Source: PALSA-612 sp963704335 (GTDB taxonomy: Bacteria > Actinomycetota > Thermoleophilia > Gaiellales > Gaiellaceae). From it: 64,000 nt of DNA. The number at the start of each line of letters is the position of its first letter. The stretch's first letter is position 1. The position numbers and the translations under genes were made by a program. Below the pieces are notes generated by a model. The model was given only the letters and a program-made list of their open reading frames with translations, had not been told where the DNA came from and did not search any database. Location: positions 744,001 through 808,000 of the forward strand of contig OY969889.1 of NCBI GenBank assembly GCA_963704335.1. Direction: 5' to 3'. Positions 45,288 to 54,293 of the stretch are shown piece after piece.

Positions 45288-45303
45288 GCTATCGGCCGAT
45301 AGC
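45288..45303. promoter_or_regulatory. 16-base perfect palindrome at the M20/DUF1385 junction
   Basis: GCTATCGGCCGATAGC covers the M20 stop codon and lies just upstream of the -10 box (45282-45287) of the DUF1385 gene. It could be an operator or a hairpin at the mRNA end. No T-run follows. Confidence 0.4.
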
Positions 45304-46602
45304 CAGCGCAGCATGACGTAGGAATTCCACGCCGAGCTCGAGGTCGGCTTCCATGATCCGCTCGTCGGCGGAGTGGACGAGGCGATTCGCGACCTCCGAC
45401 TCCATCTCCTTCATCGGGAAGAACCCGTACGCGACAGCCCCGTACGACTCTCGCAGCCAGTGGCTGTCGGTGAAGCCCGCCACGCAGATCGGCGCAACGA
45501 CTGCCCCTGGCTCCACCTGCTCGACGTACGAACCGATAGCGGCCCACAGGGGCGTGTCCATCGAAGAGCGGGTGCCGCCCTGCGCTTCCCGCCACTCGAT
45601 CTCGTAGTCGCCGGCACCGAGCCATTCGCGTAACGCGCGGTCGACATCGTCGGGCGATTCGCCGGGGAGGAGCCGGCAGTCGACCGTCACGTGGCAGAGA
45701 CCGGGGATGACGTTCCGCTTGTCGGAGGCGGAGATCTTCGTGGGCGACAGCGTCGTCGTGAGCAGTGGCTCGAGCATCTCCGCCGCGACGGGATCGACGG
45801 CGCGGGCCGTCTCGAGAGCGCCGGCGGCGTCTGGGACGGAGCCTGTGACCGCGGCCAGGAAGCCCTCGGCCTCGGGCCCGAGCCGCGGCTCCTCGCGATA
45901 CTCGGCGATGCGCTCGATCAGCCCGGCCGCCTTGACGAGGGCGTTGTCGGCAATCCCGGGCCGCGCGGCGTGGCCGCTGCGGCCGCGCACGCGCAGACTG
46001 AACGGCGACGAAGTCTTCTCGGCGGCAGCGCAGGTGTAGAAGGCGCGCCCGCCGAGCTCGAGCCGGCCACCGGCTCCCTCGTTGACGGCATAGTCACACC
46101 GGACTGCGTCGGGATGCGCCTCGCATAGCCAACGCAAGCCCTGGTACTCGCCCTCGCCCACCTCCTCGTCGGCGGTCGCGGCAAAGATGAGGTCGCCGGA
46201 CGGGCGAAAGCCCTCGCGGGCCAGCGACGCGATGGCGACGGCGCTCGCCGCCACCTGGCCCTTCATGTCCAGAGCGCCGCGGCCCCACACACAGCCGTCC
46301 CGCAGCTCACCCGACCAGGGATCCACCGTCCACTCGGACGGGTCGGCAAGCACGGTGTCGGTGTGGGAGAGGAGCAGTAACCGCGGCCCGTCCCCTGACG
46401 CCGGCAGGCGCGCGACGAGGTTGGCACGTACCGGGTCGCGAGCGTAGAGCTCACACGCGATGCCGTTCTCCTCGAGGTATGCGCGGAGCAGCTCTGCCGC
46501 CGCCGTCTCGTTCCCGGGCGGGTTGACGGTGTTGACGCGAATGAGCTCCTGGAGCAGCCGGACAGCCTCCGCGCGCAGGGGATTCGCCACGGCGTCGAGC
46601 AT
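45289..46602 (-). CDS. M20-family metallopeptidase/deacylase (ArgE/DapE-like)
   Basis: A 437-residue two-zinc amidohydrolase. Seen in order: LLLLSHTDTVLADPSEWTVDPWSGELRDGCVWGRGALDMKGQ (first zinc ligands and catalytic Asp), ATADEEVGE (catalytic Glu), a dimerisation lid with GRSGHAARP, and near the C-terminus FTDSHWL. Substrates in this family are N-acyl amino acids or peptides; none is indicated. ATG 46602 is chosen; ATG 46614 is also possible and would share its CATG with the divergent rarA start. A 16-base palindrome covers its stop codon. Confidence 0.85.
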   Translation of the reverse strand: MLDAVANPLRAEAVRLLQELIRVNTVNPPGNETAAAELLRAYLEENGIACELYARDPVRANLVARLPASGDGPRLLLLSHTDTVLADPSEWTVDPWSGELRDGCVWGRGALDMKGQVAASAVAIASLAREGFRPSGDLIFAATADEEVGEGEYQGLRWLCEAHPDAVRCDYAVNEGAGGRLELGGRAFYTCAAAEKTSSPFSLRVRGRSGHAARPGIADNALVKAAGLIERIAEYREEPRLGPEAEGFLAAVTGSVPDAAGALETARAVDPVAAEMLEPLLTTTLSPTKISASDKRNVIPGLCHVTVDCRLLPGESPDDVDRALREWLGAGDYEIEWREAQGGTRSSMDTPLWAAIGSYVEQVEPGAVVAPICVAGFTDSHWLRESYGAVAYGFFPMKEMESEVANRLVHSADERIMEADLELGVEFLRHAALAIGR

Positions 46603-46612
46603 ACTTTCGCGC

Positions 46613-47845
46613 ATGGGCGACCTGTTCTCGGAGGCCGCGTCCACCCGGATGTCCGAGCAGGCTCCGCTCGCCGCCCGCGTGCGGCCCACGGCTCTCGACG
46701 AGCTGGTCGGCCAGCAGCAGATCCTCGGAGAAGGCTCGGTGCTACGCCGCGCGATCGCTGACGACCGCGTGGGCTCGCTGATCCTCTACGGGCCTCCCGG
46801 CAGCGGCAAGACAACGCTCGCCCGAATCGTCGCGGCGAGCACAGACGCCGCGTTCGAGCAGCTGACCGCCGTGAGCGCAACCGTTGCCGAGGTGCGGGCC
46901 GTGATCGCAGGCGCGCGCGACCGGCTAGGCGGGAACGGCCGGCGCACGATCCTCTTTCTCGACGAGATCCACCGCTTCAACAAGGCACAGCAGGATGCCC
47001 TGCTGCCGTCCGTGGAAGAGGGGCTCCTCACGCTGATCGGCGCCACCACCGAGAACCCGTACTTCGAGGTGAACGCCGCGCTGCTGTCCCGCTGCCAGGT
47101 CTACGAGCTGGAGCCGCTCTCCCAGGACGAGCTGGCCACGATTCTCCGCCGCGGCGCGGTGGAGCTCGGAGCGAAGGTTTCCGACGAGCTCGCGGATCTG
47201 ATCGCGCTCAGGGCCGGAGGCGACGCTCGCACCGCGCTCAACGTGCTCGAGCTCGCCTGGCAAACAGCGGCGGCGGCCGGCGAGGAGCTGGCCGAGAGCC
47301 ACGTCGAGGACGCGGCGCGCAAGCGCCCACTCGTCTACGACCGCGCCGGAGACCAGCACTACGACTTCGCCTCTGCCTTTATCAAGTCGATGCGCGGCTC
47401 CGACCCCGACGCCGCCGTCTACTACCTCGCCGCAATGCTCGAAGGAGGCGAGGATGCGCGATTCGTGGCGCGGCGGATGGTCATCCTCGCGTCCGAGGAC
47501 ATCGGGAACGCCGACCCGAACGCGCTGGTCGTGGCCGTCGCCGCCGCCAATGCGGTGGAGCACGTGGGGCTGCCCGAGGCGCAGCTCAATCTCGCACAGG
47601 CGGCGATCTACCTCGCGCTGGCGCCCAAGTCGAACGCCGTCACCACGGCACTCGCCGAGGCACGGCGAGACGTGCGGGAGCAGGGCAACGTCAGACCGCC
47701 GAAGGCCCTTCGTAGCACGGGCCATCCCGGCCAACGAAAGATGGGCCACGGCGAGGGATACGTGTATCCCCACGACGACCCGGCCGGCTTCGAGACGAGC
47801 TACCTGCCCGACGAGCTGAAGGGCAAGCGCTACTACAAGCCCTAG
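46613..47845 (+). CDS. rarA: Replication-associated recombination protein A (RarA/MgsA)
   Basis: A 410-residue AAA+ clamp-loader-like ATPase that acts at stalled replication forks. Motifs: LAARVRPTALDELVGQQQILGEGSVLRRAI, Walker A LYGPPGSGKTTLARI, Walker B ILFLDEIHRFNKAQQDALLPSVEEG, IGATTENPYFEVN (sensor 1) and the C-terminal YYLAAMLEGGEDARFVARRMVILASEDIGNADP, which is diagnostic. ATG 46613 lies five bases after TACTTT. Its TAG stop is shared, as CTAG, with the convergent esterase gene. Confidence 0.95.
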   Translation: MGDLFSEAASTRMSEQAPLAARVRPTALDELVGQQQILGEGSVLRRAIADDRVGSLILYGPPGSGKTTLARIVAASTDAAFEQLTAVSATVAEVRAVIAGARDRLGGNGRRTILFLDEIHRFNKAQQDALLPSVEEGLLTLIGATTENPYFEVNAALLSRCQVYELEPLSQDELATILRRGAVELGAKVSDELADLIALRAGGDARTALNVLELAWQTAAAAGEELAESHVEDAARKRPLVYDRAGDQHYDFASAFIKSMRGSDPDAAVYYLAAMLEGGEDARFVARRMVILASEDIGNADPNALVVAVAAANAVEHVGLPEAQLNLAQAAIYLALAPKSNAVTTALAEARRDVREQGNVRPPKALRSTGHPGQRKMGHGEGYVYPHDDPAGFETSYLPDELKGKRYYKP

Positions 47846-48681
47846 CGGCGCGGGTGCGCGGCGAAGAACCGCCAGATCTCGGGCGTGGCGGCGTACGGCT
47901 CGTTCGGCCACACGTGCGCCACGCCGGCGAGGGTCACGAGCCGCACCTCAGTGCTGTTGCGGCACGGCGACCACGAGCTCGTGGTGACGGCACCGCTAAC
48001 CGTCGTCTTCGCCGGTGCGGGGCAGCCGTTCAGCGTGCGCCAACGATCGATGCCCGCCTGCACCGGCGGCCACTCGAGGTCGACCACGCCCCGTGTCCCT
48101 TCTCCGCCCTCGAACGGGATGTTCTCGTCGTCGAGCCCGTGCACGTGGAGGATCGATACCGGACGCGAGGGCGAGCAATCGGTGATGAGCGCGGCCGCAA
48201 CCGGAGCCGCGGCGACGATCCGGCGGGACAGCCGGCACGCAAGGGCGTACGAGAACAGCCCGCCGTTCGAGATGCCGGTCGCGTAGATGCGCCGCTTGTC
48301 GATCGAGTACTGCCGGCCGAGCTTGTCGAGCAGCTTCGCCACGAAGCCCACGTCGTTCACGCCGAGCCGGCTCGGCGCTCCGCAGCAGGGCCCGGCGTTC
48401 CAGGCGCGCCCGAGCCCGTCCGGGTAGACGGCGATGAATCCTCGCTTCTCGGCCTCTGCGTCGAAGCCCGTCTGGCTCGCCACGCGTGCACCCGTCCCGA
48501 ACCCGCCGTGAAAGACGAGCACGAGCGCCGCGGGCTTCTTCGGGCGAGCCGGGACGAAGACGCGGTAGGTCCGCGTCTGCCCGTCCACCTGCACGGAGCC
48601 GCGCGCCACGGTGCCGCTCGGGGCGGCGGAGGCCGCCGGCACGAGCAAGGCGAGCGCTGCGACCACGAGACCGAAACGCAC
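47842..48681 (-). CDS. Secreted esterase of the PHB-depolymerase/LpqC type
   Basis: A 279-residue exported alpha/beta hydrolase. Signal peptide FGLVVAALALLVPAASA, then RTYRVFVPARPKKPAALVLVFHGGFGTG with the oxyanion HGG, the nucleophile elbow ATGISNGGLFSYALAC (Ser), HVHGLDDENIPF (acid) and LAGVAHVWP (His). Substrates may be feruloyl or acetyl esters or short polyesters. GTG 48681 gives a normal signal peptide and lies six bases after TACGTT (minus strand, 48688-48693); the frame is open further upstream. Its stop overlaps the rarA stop. Confidence 0.85.
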   Translation of the reverse strand: MRFGLVVAALALLVPAASAAPSGTVARGSVQVDGQTRTYRVFVPARPKKPAALVLVFHGGFGTGARVASQTGFDAEAEKRGFIAVYPDGLGRAWNAGPCCGAPSRLGVNDVGFVAKLLDKLGRQYSIDKRRIYATGISNGGLFSYALACRLSRRIVAAAPVAAALITDCSPSRPVSILHVHGLDDENIPFEGGEGTRGVVDLEWPPVQAGIDRWRTLNGCPAPAKTTVSGAVTTSSWSPCRNSTEVRLVTLAGVAHVWPNEPYAATPEIWRFFAAHPRR

Positions 48682-48747
48682 GGTCGCAACGTAGTAGCGA
48701 CGCGTAACGGAAGGCGCTGCGATCCGCAAAGGCTTCGTAAGTGCCCC

Positions 48748-49653
48748 CTAGAGAATCCGCGCGCCGAGCGCGCTCGCCACGAGCTCCACCGCCAGGCGCG
48801 CCGTCTCGTTCTCGCGGTCGAGGATCGGGTTCACCTCCACCACGTCGAGCGACCCTGCGATGCCCGACTCGGCTACGAGCTCCATGGCCAGATGCGCCTC
48901 GCGGTAGGTCAACCCACCGCGCACGGGCGTCCCCACGCCGGGCGCATCGGAGGGGTCCACGACGTCCATGTCGAGGGACACGTGAACGAAACCCGGGCCG
49001 TCGATGTGCTCGAGTGCCTCTCGCATGGCGTGCTCCACTCCGAGCCGGTCGAGGTCGCTCATCGTGTAGACGGCGGCGCCCAGCTCGCGGAGCACGGTGC
49101 GCTCGGCGTCGTCGAGGGAACGCACGCCGACGAGCGCGACGCGCGACGGGTCGACCGCCGGCAGCGTCCAGGCCTCGTGCTCGAAGGCGTCTCCATCGAG
49201 GCCGAGCGCGGCCGCCAGCACCATGCCGTGGACGTTGCCGGAGATGCTCGTCTCGGGCGTGTTGAGGTCACCGTGGGCGTCGAGCCACAGCACACCACCG
49301 GGGCCGTTGCGCCGCAGCCCCGCGAGCGTCCCGAGTGCGATCGAGTGGTCGCCGCCGAGCACGAGCGGCAGGTGGCCGTCGTCGAACGCGCGGCGGACGA
49401 GCTGCGCCACCTCCGCGCACGTGGCCTTGATCTGGTCGAGGAAGCGCAGCTCCTCGTCGCCTTCGGCAACAGCTTCCGCCACCGGCGTCGGCACGTTCCC
49501 CCAGTCGTGGCACTCACGATCGAGTTGGACGATGCGCTTCTCCAGACCGGCGTAGCGAATCGCGGACGGCCCCATGTCCACGCCACGCCGGTCCTGGCCG
49601 AGGTCGAGCGGCGCACCGATGACGGCGACAGGCTGTGCGGCGGAACTGCTCAC
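48748..49653 (-). CDS. rocF: Arginase (ureohydrolase family)
   Basis: A 301-residue manganese enzyme that splits arginine to ornithine and urea. Metal motifs are all present: LVLGGDHSIALGT near residue 105, LWLDAHGDLNTPETSISGNVHGM near 130 and SLDMDVVDPSDAPGVGTPVRGG near 230. The GNVHGM segment fits arginase better than agmatinase. GTG 49653 is chosen because TAGCCT (minus strand, 49662-49667) ends eight bases before it; GTG 49677 is an alternative that nearly touches the tRNA gene on the other strand. Confidence 0.92.
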   Translation of the reverse strand: MSSSAAQPVAVIGAPLDLGQDRRGVDMGPSAIRYAGLEKRIVQLDRECHDWGNVPTPVAEAVAEGDEELRFLDQIKATCAEVAQLVRRAFDDGHLPLVLGGDHSIALGTLAGLRRNGPGGVLWLDAHGDLNTPETSISGNVHGMVLAAALGLDGDAFEHEAWTLPAVDPSRVALVGVRSLDDAERTVLRELGAAVYTMSDLDRLGVEHAMREALEHIDGPGFVHVSLDMDVVDPSDAPGVGTPVRGGLTYREAHLAMELVAESGIAGSLDVVEVNPILDRENETARLAVELVASALGARIL

Positions 49654-49681
49654 GGCGGCCGAGGCTACACTTGCCACGCCT

Positions 49682-49754
49682 GGCGAGGTAGCTCAGTCGG
49701 TAGAGCACACGGCTGAAAACCGTGGTGTCGCCGGTTCGATTCCGGCCCTCGCCA
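49682..49754 (+). tRNA. tRNA-Phe (anticodon GAA)
   Basis: A 73-base cloverleaf. The acceptor stem GGCGAGG (49682-49688) pairs with CCTCGCC (49747-49753); the D arm is GCTC...GAGC; the anticodon stem CACGG/CCGTG closes the loop CTGAAAA, giving anticodon GAA; the T arm holds GGTTCGATTCC. The discriminator base is A, and CCA is not encoded. The next 124 bases to 49878 hold no gene. Confidence 0.96.
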
Positions 49755-49878
49755 TCTCCAAGAGAAGGCCCCCGAGTAGGCGGTGAAGCTCCACTGGGGG
49801 CGGGTGTCTCGGCCGGTGCTACCGTGCCGCCGACACCGCACCAACCATACGCCGTCCGGCGCCACGCGGCAACACGTT

Positions 49879-50685
49879 TTACGCGCGCACGCGGATGCGA
49901 ACGCGGTCGCCGGGTCGGGCCGAGATGACCGACGCGGCATCCCCGACGTTGATCGCGACCGAGATGTTCCGGTACGAGTCCTCGTAGAGCACGATGTCGC
50001 CGCGGGCCACGTCTGCAAAGGTCCGCGCGGCGACGGCGTAGTACCGCTCCAGCCCGATCTCGAGCTCGACATGCGTCCCCGGCACGATCCCCACCTCTTC
50101 GAGGTCGCTCGCCGTGAGGTTGAGCTGCACGTTGCCGAACTGGTTGACGATCAGCACGTGAGCGACGATCTCGCCTGCGGACGCCTGGGCGACGGGCACG
50201 TCGAGCCGCTGGAGCGTGTCGACGCCGAGCGGTGACCCGAGAGCACCGGGCGACAACCCGCCGGCGAGGTGAGCCGCTGCCGGCGAGAACACATCTCGTC
50301 CGTGGAACGTTCGCGACAGAGGTGCGAGCCTGTACGCGGGCTCGGTGAGCTCCCACGCCTCGACGATTCCGCCCATCGCCTCGGCTGCGGGAATGAGGAG
50401 TCCGTTGTCCGGGCCGACGTACAGCCGGCCGTCGCCGCTTCGCAACACGATGCCCTTGCGGTCGGTGCCCACACCGGGGTCCACGACCGCCAGGTGAACG
50501 CCCTCGGGCATGTACGGCAGCGTGTTACGCAGCACGAGCGCGCCTTGCAGTACCTGCAGCGGCGCGATGCCGTGTGTGATGTCGATGATCTCGACCTCCG
50601 GCGTGATGCGCTTCATGACGCCGTGACACGTGCCCACGAGGTCGTCGGTGACGCCGAAGTCCGTGAGGAACGTGATGAAGGGCAT
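49879..50685 (-). CDS. SAM hydrolase/hydroxide adenosyltransferase (DUF62 family)
   Basis: A 268-residue protein of the family that splits S-adenosylmethionine to adenosine and methionine with a water-derived hydroxide, related to fluorinases. Motifs: ITFLTDFGVTDDLVG at the start, LAVVDPGVGTDRKGI, LYVGPDNGLL, FHGRDVFSPAAAHLA and VNQFGNVQLNL. The hydroxide type is favoured because the family is common in bacteria while fluorinases are rare. The start ATG overlaps the hemCD stop by one base, so it is the last gene of the minus-strand heme operon; why a SAM-splitting enzyme sits there is unclear. Confidence 0.88.
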   Translation of the reverse strand: MPFITFLTDFGVTDDLVGTCHGVMKRITPEVEIIDITHGIAPLQVLQGALVLRNTLPYMPEGVHLAVVDPGVGTDRKGIVLRSGDGRLYVGPDNGLLIPAAEAMGGIVEAWELTEPAYRLAPLSRTFHGRDVFSPAAAHLAGGLSPGALGSPLGVDTLQRLDVPVAQASAGEIVAHVLIVNQFGNVQLNLTASDLEEVGIVPGTHVELEIGLERYYAVAARTFADVARGDIVLYEDSYRNISVAINVGDAASVISARPGDRVRIRVRA

Positions 50686-52159
50686 CAGAGGTTGAGCCTA
50701 GCCACCGCATCCACGAGCCCGCCGAGATCGTGGCGCTCGGCTTCGGCAAGCACGCGAATCCCGGCCTCCCTGGCCACCCTGCTGGTCTGCGGCCCGATCG
50801 AGACAGCCGGCAGATTCGCACCGAGAGCGCCGAACGCGCGGGCTGCCGATGCGGACGCGAGCACGACGAGATCGCCTTCCGGCGGCTCCGGTCGCAGCTC
50901 GATCGTCCGGTACAGCGGCAGGAAGTCGGCACCCAGCTCGTGGACGATTGCCATGCGCGCACCCTCCGCAGCGGCGAACAACACACGGCCCGCAGGTCGC
51001 GGCAGCTCGGCGAGCAGGCCTTCCTGCGTAGAGACCTCCGGCACGAGATCTGGCGCGACGCCGCGACGCAGGAGAGTCGCAGCCGTCCCCGGTCCGATGG
51101 CGGCGAGCCGCGCAGCCTGACCGCGAGACCGGCTCAGCAGCTCGTCAGCGCCGTTGGGGCTCGTGACGATCACCCAGTCGTAGGAGGACAGCTCCACCGG
51201 GTCGCCGCCGATCCGGTCGATGCGGATCAGCGGGCAGAGCACGACTTCGTGGCCGAGCTCCTGGATGCGTGAAGCAAGCGGCTCTGCCTGACCCGGCGCG
51301 CGCGTGATGACCACCTTCACGCGGAGGCCCTCTCCTCGGAAACACGTGACGAGCTCCCGCGCCAGCTCGGCAGGATCGTCCCCACGGCGGCGCTCGACCC
51401 AGCTGCCGTCTTCGTCGGCGATGAGTGCCTCGAGCTGCTCGCCGTCGTGGTACGCAGCGGCGGGAGCCAGGCAGCCGCCGCCGATCTCGGCCACGCAGGC
51501 GCGCTCCAGCTCCACCCGCCTCCGCGTCTCCGCATGGTCGGCGGCTCCGGCCAGGTCTGCCTCGCCTGCCCGCACCTGCAGGGCGAGAGCGCCCTGGCCC
51601 GCTTCGGGCAGCACGTCCTCGGGCTCGAAGCGACAGCCGATCTCGCCCCCCAGCCCGAGGCGGTCCAGCCCGCAGGCGGCGAGCACGATCGCGTCGAGAC
51701 CGCGCTCGGAGAGCTTGCGCAGGCGCGTATCGATGTTGCCCCGCAGCGGCTCGATCGACAGCGAAGGCTCGATAGCGAGCAGCTGCGCCCTGCGGCGGAC
51801 AGACGCCGTCCCCACGCGCATGCCCGGCGTGATAGCCGCCGGCGCCGACAAGGGCGTCCCGCGGATCTTCGCGCTCGGGGTAGGCACCGACGACGAGCCC
51901 CGACGTGTCCGTCGAAGTCATGTCCTTCGCGGAGTGGACGGCGACGTCGATGCGGCCATCCAGCAACGCTTCCTCCAGCTCCTTCACGAAGACTCCTCGC
52001 TCGCCGATCTCTCCGAACGGGCTGCCGCCGGTCACGGTCACCCGTCGTCGTGATCGGGATGAGCGCCACCTCCACGCCCGGCCCGCGCAGCAGATCGGCT
52101 GCCACACCGGCCTGCGTGAGCGCGAGCCTACTGCCGCGGGTTCCGACCCGAAGCAGCAT
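50685..52159 (-). CDS. hemC-hemD: Fused porphobilinogen deaminase (HemC) and uroporphyrinogen-III synthase (HemD); HemC part split over three frames
   Basis: HemC starts at ATG 52159 (LLRVGTRGSRLALTQAG ... ITTTGDRD), continues in the next frame (GSPFGEIGERGVFVKELEEALLDGRIDVAVHSAKDM ... ALVGAG) and then in a third (ITPGMRVGTASVRRRAQL). One base removed near 52028 and one near 51836 restores a perfect HemC. The dipyrromethane cofactor Cys is in IGGGCLAPAAAY. Without a stop, the last frame runs on into HemD (VVITRAPGQAEPLASRIQELGHEVVLCPLIRI ... SPNGADEL). Together they turn porphobilinogen into uroporphyrinogen III. The start overlaps the hemA end by 32 bases. Since heme synthesis should be needed, sequence errors are more likely than a pseudogene. 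Confidence 0.82.
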
Positions 52160-53354
52160 CGTCGTCGAGGTCGCCGGCCGCAGCCTCCTTGAGCCGCAAC
52201 ATCGGCACGTGGAGGAGCTTGTCGACGATCCGCTTGGTTGTGGACTCCACCACGCTGAGCTCCGCGGCCGTCAGCCTGCCCAGACGCCCGCGCGCGCGCT
52301 CGAGCTCCTGCGTGCGGATCTCCTCCGCCTGCGCCCGTAGTACGGCAATCGCAGGAGCCGCGTCGCGGGAGGCACGCCAGGCCGCGAACCGCTCGGCCTC
52401 GGCGGCTACGATCGCCTCCGCCCGCGCGACCTCTCCCGCGCGGCCGGGCGTAGAGTCGCTGACCACCGTTTCGAGATCGTCGATGTCGTACACGTAGCAG
52501 CCGTTCAGCTCGTGGACAGCAGGGTCGACATCCCGGGGAACCGCGATATCGATGAAGAACAGCGGCCTGCCCTTCCTGGCGCGCATCGTCGGCTCCACGT
52601 CAGCCCGCGTCAGAACGAAGCTGCGGGCGCTCGTCGAGGACACGACCACGTCGGCGTCCGCCAACCGGCCCGCGGCGTCGGTGAGCGCGACCGGCGAGCT
52701 GCCGTAACGCGCAGCGACCTCGCGCGCCTTAACGGGTGAGCGGTTGGCGACGAGCTCGATGCGCGCCCCGCGTGCGACGAGGCTCGCTGCTGCTAGCTCG
52801 CCTGTCTTACCGGCGCCGAGCAGCATCACAGAGCACGTGGTCAGATCGCCGAAGAGCTGCTCGGCAAGCGCCGCAGCGGCAGCCGCCACCGAAGCCGGAA
52901 CCTCGCCGATGGCGGTCTCGCGCCGCACTCGCCTGCCTGCGTGAATCGCGCCGCGGAACATCCGGTCGAGCAGCGGCCCGGTCGCGCCGCAGTCGAAGGC
53001 GGAGCGCACCTGGCCAAGGATCTGTCCCTCACCGGGCACGAGCGAGTCGAGCCCGGCCGCCACGCGATAGAGGTGCAGCGCGACATCATCGTCATGCAGC
53101 CTGTAGGCCACATCTGCCAGCTCGCCGGCCGCCAGGCCGGAACGCTCGGAGAGAAGCAGCAAAGCCTCCGAGTTGTCGCGGCCGGCGGAGTAGATCTCCG
53201 TGCGGTTGCACGTGGAGAGGCAGACCACCTCGCCGTCGTCACCTGCCAGCCGGTGCGAGAGCTCGGCGGCCTCGGCGTCGGTGAGCGTCACCCGCTCGCG
53301 GAGCTCGACCGGAGCACGGCGGTGGGACAGGCCGATGAGGTTGACCGAGCTCAT
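52128..53354 (-). CDS. hemA: Glutamyl-tRNA reductase
   Basis: A 408-residue enzyme that makes glutamate-1-semialdehyde, the first step of the C5 heme route. The catalytic cysteine is in VVCLSTCNRTEIY near residue 50. GLDSLVPGEGQILGQVRSAF, the NADPH fold VMLLGAGKTGELAA and the C-terminal dimerisation helices are present. Unlike hemC below it, the frame is intact. The ATG overlaps the stop of the CcsA/HemX-like gene; HemX-type proteins are known to affect HemA levels in Bacillus. Confidence 0.95.
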   Translation of the reverse strand: MSSVNLIGLSHRRAPVELRERVTLTDAEAAELSHRLAGDDGEVVCLSTCNRTEIYSAGRDNSEALLLLSERSGLAAGELADVAYRLHDDDVALHLYRVAAGLDSLVPGEGQILGQVRSAFDCGATGPLLDRMFRGAIHAGRRVRRETAIGEVPASVAAAAAALAEQLFGDLTTCSVMLLGAGKTGELAAASLVARGARIELVANRSPVKAREVAARYGSSPVALTDAAGRLADADVVVSSTSARSFVLTRADVEPTMRARKGRPLFFIDIAVPRDVDPAVHELNGCYVYDIDDLETVVSDSTPGRAGEVARAEAIVAAEAERFAAWRASRDAAPAIAVLRAQAEEIRTQELERARGRLGRLTAAELSVVESTTKRIVDKLLHVPMLRLKEAAAGDLDDDAASGRNPRQ

Positions 53355-54139
53355 GCGAAGTGCGCCAGGGGCAACGCGAGCCGGACGACGATGACGAGCG
53401 CGAACCCCGCGAGAGCGAGGTAGGCGGCTCGCCGTCCTCTCCAGCCGGCCTCGAAGCGGAGCAGCAAATATGCGGCGTAGACGGCGATCGTCAACAGCGA
53501 CGCGGCCATGAGTGCGTCGAAGCCTCCGCCGCTCTCCCGCAGCCGGACGAGGCCGAGCCCGACTCCCGCCGCCAGTGCGGGCAGGGCGACGAGCACTGTT
53601 CGCGCCGCGAGCGTGTCGAGCGTGACGAGCGACGGCATGCGCCCGATGACCGAGGCAGTGCGCCGTCGCTTGAGCCTGCGCTCTTCGAAGAGGTAGAGGC
53701 CGGACATCGCTGCGGCCAGGGTCAAGCCCGCGAAGGCGGCGAGCACCAGGCCGACGTGGAAGACGAGGAACGGCGTCGAGTAGGCGGCAGCCTCACGCGG
53801 AGCGCCGGCGCCGGCAAGCCAGGACGCCAGCAGCAGGCCGGCGGCGAGCGGCATGATCGTCAGCCCCAGCAGGCGGTAGCGGGCGCGACAGCCCCAGACG
53901 AGGTAGATACCGACGACGAGCCAGACGAAGAGGTTCAGCGTCCCGGCCCAGGTGTCCCAGGGAAACCCGTCGCTGCGGGCGAAGAGCGCGGCGATCAGCG
54001 CCGTCTGCGCGAGCCAGCCGAGGCGCACGCCCCAGGTCGCGAGCCTTCCCGCCCGCCCGGGGTGCCACGCGTCGCCGGCGTACGCGACAGCCGCCTCGCC
54101 GTAGCCGATCAGCGCCGGAAGGAACAGGAGCTCAACCAC
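53351..54139 (-). CDS. CcsA/HemX-like cytochrome c assembly membrane protein
   Basis: A 262-residue membrane protein with about eight helices, similar in plan to CcsA and HemX. WDTWAGTLNLFVWLVVGIYLVW and ARYRLLGLTIMPLAAGLLLASW are in the middle, and a conserved His lies in FLVFHVGLVLAAFAGLTLAAAMSGLYLFEERRLK. The full WWD heme-handling motif of CcmC/CcmF is not seen, so HemX-like is the better label. Placed between ccmABCD and hemA; it may handle heme or regulate HemA. Confidence 0.8.
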   Translation of the reverse strand: MVELLFLPALIGYGEAAVAYAGDAWHPGRAGRLATWGVRLGWLAQTALIAALFARSDGFPWDTWAGTLNLFVWLVVGIYLVWGCRARYRLLGLTIMPLAAGLLLASWLAGAGAPREAAAYSTPFLVFHVGLVLAAFAGLTLAAAMSGLYLFEERRLKRRRTASVIGRMPSLVTLDTLAARTVLVALPALAAGVGLGLVRLRESGGGFDALMAASLLTIAVYAAYLLLRFEAGWRGRRAAYLALAGFALVIVVRLALPLAHFA

Positions 54140-54293
54140 CGCTCGCCTCCTTGCGTTCCCTGGCCAGCCGCGTCAGCTCCTCGACGTCACGCTCGAGCCG
54201 CGAGAGCTTCGTCGCGATCAGCAGCACGTAGACGAGCAGGAACGCGAACACGACGAGGTAGGCCGCTGCGACGTACTTCTCCTCGGCCGTCAC
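54132..54293 (-). CDS. ccmD: CcmD-like small membrane protein
   Basis: A 53-residue protein with one helix (YVAAAYLVVFAFLLVYVLLIA) followed by a charged tail (TKLSRLERDVEELTRLARERKE), the classic CcmD layout. CcmD helps release holo-CcmE from the CcmABC complex in proteobacteria. The GTG start overlaps the ccmC stop (GTGA); its end overlaps the CcsA-like gene by eight bases. Confidence 0.8.
   Translation of the reverse strand: MTAEEKYVAAAYLVVFAFLLVYVLLIATKLSRLERDVEELTRLARERKEASGG

Noticed and set aside
47854..49716. 620-codon plus-strand frame opposite the esterase and arginase genes
   Set aside because: Shadow; composition is Arg/His/Asp-rich and the opposite strand holds two clear enzymes.
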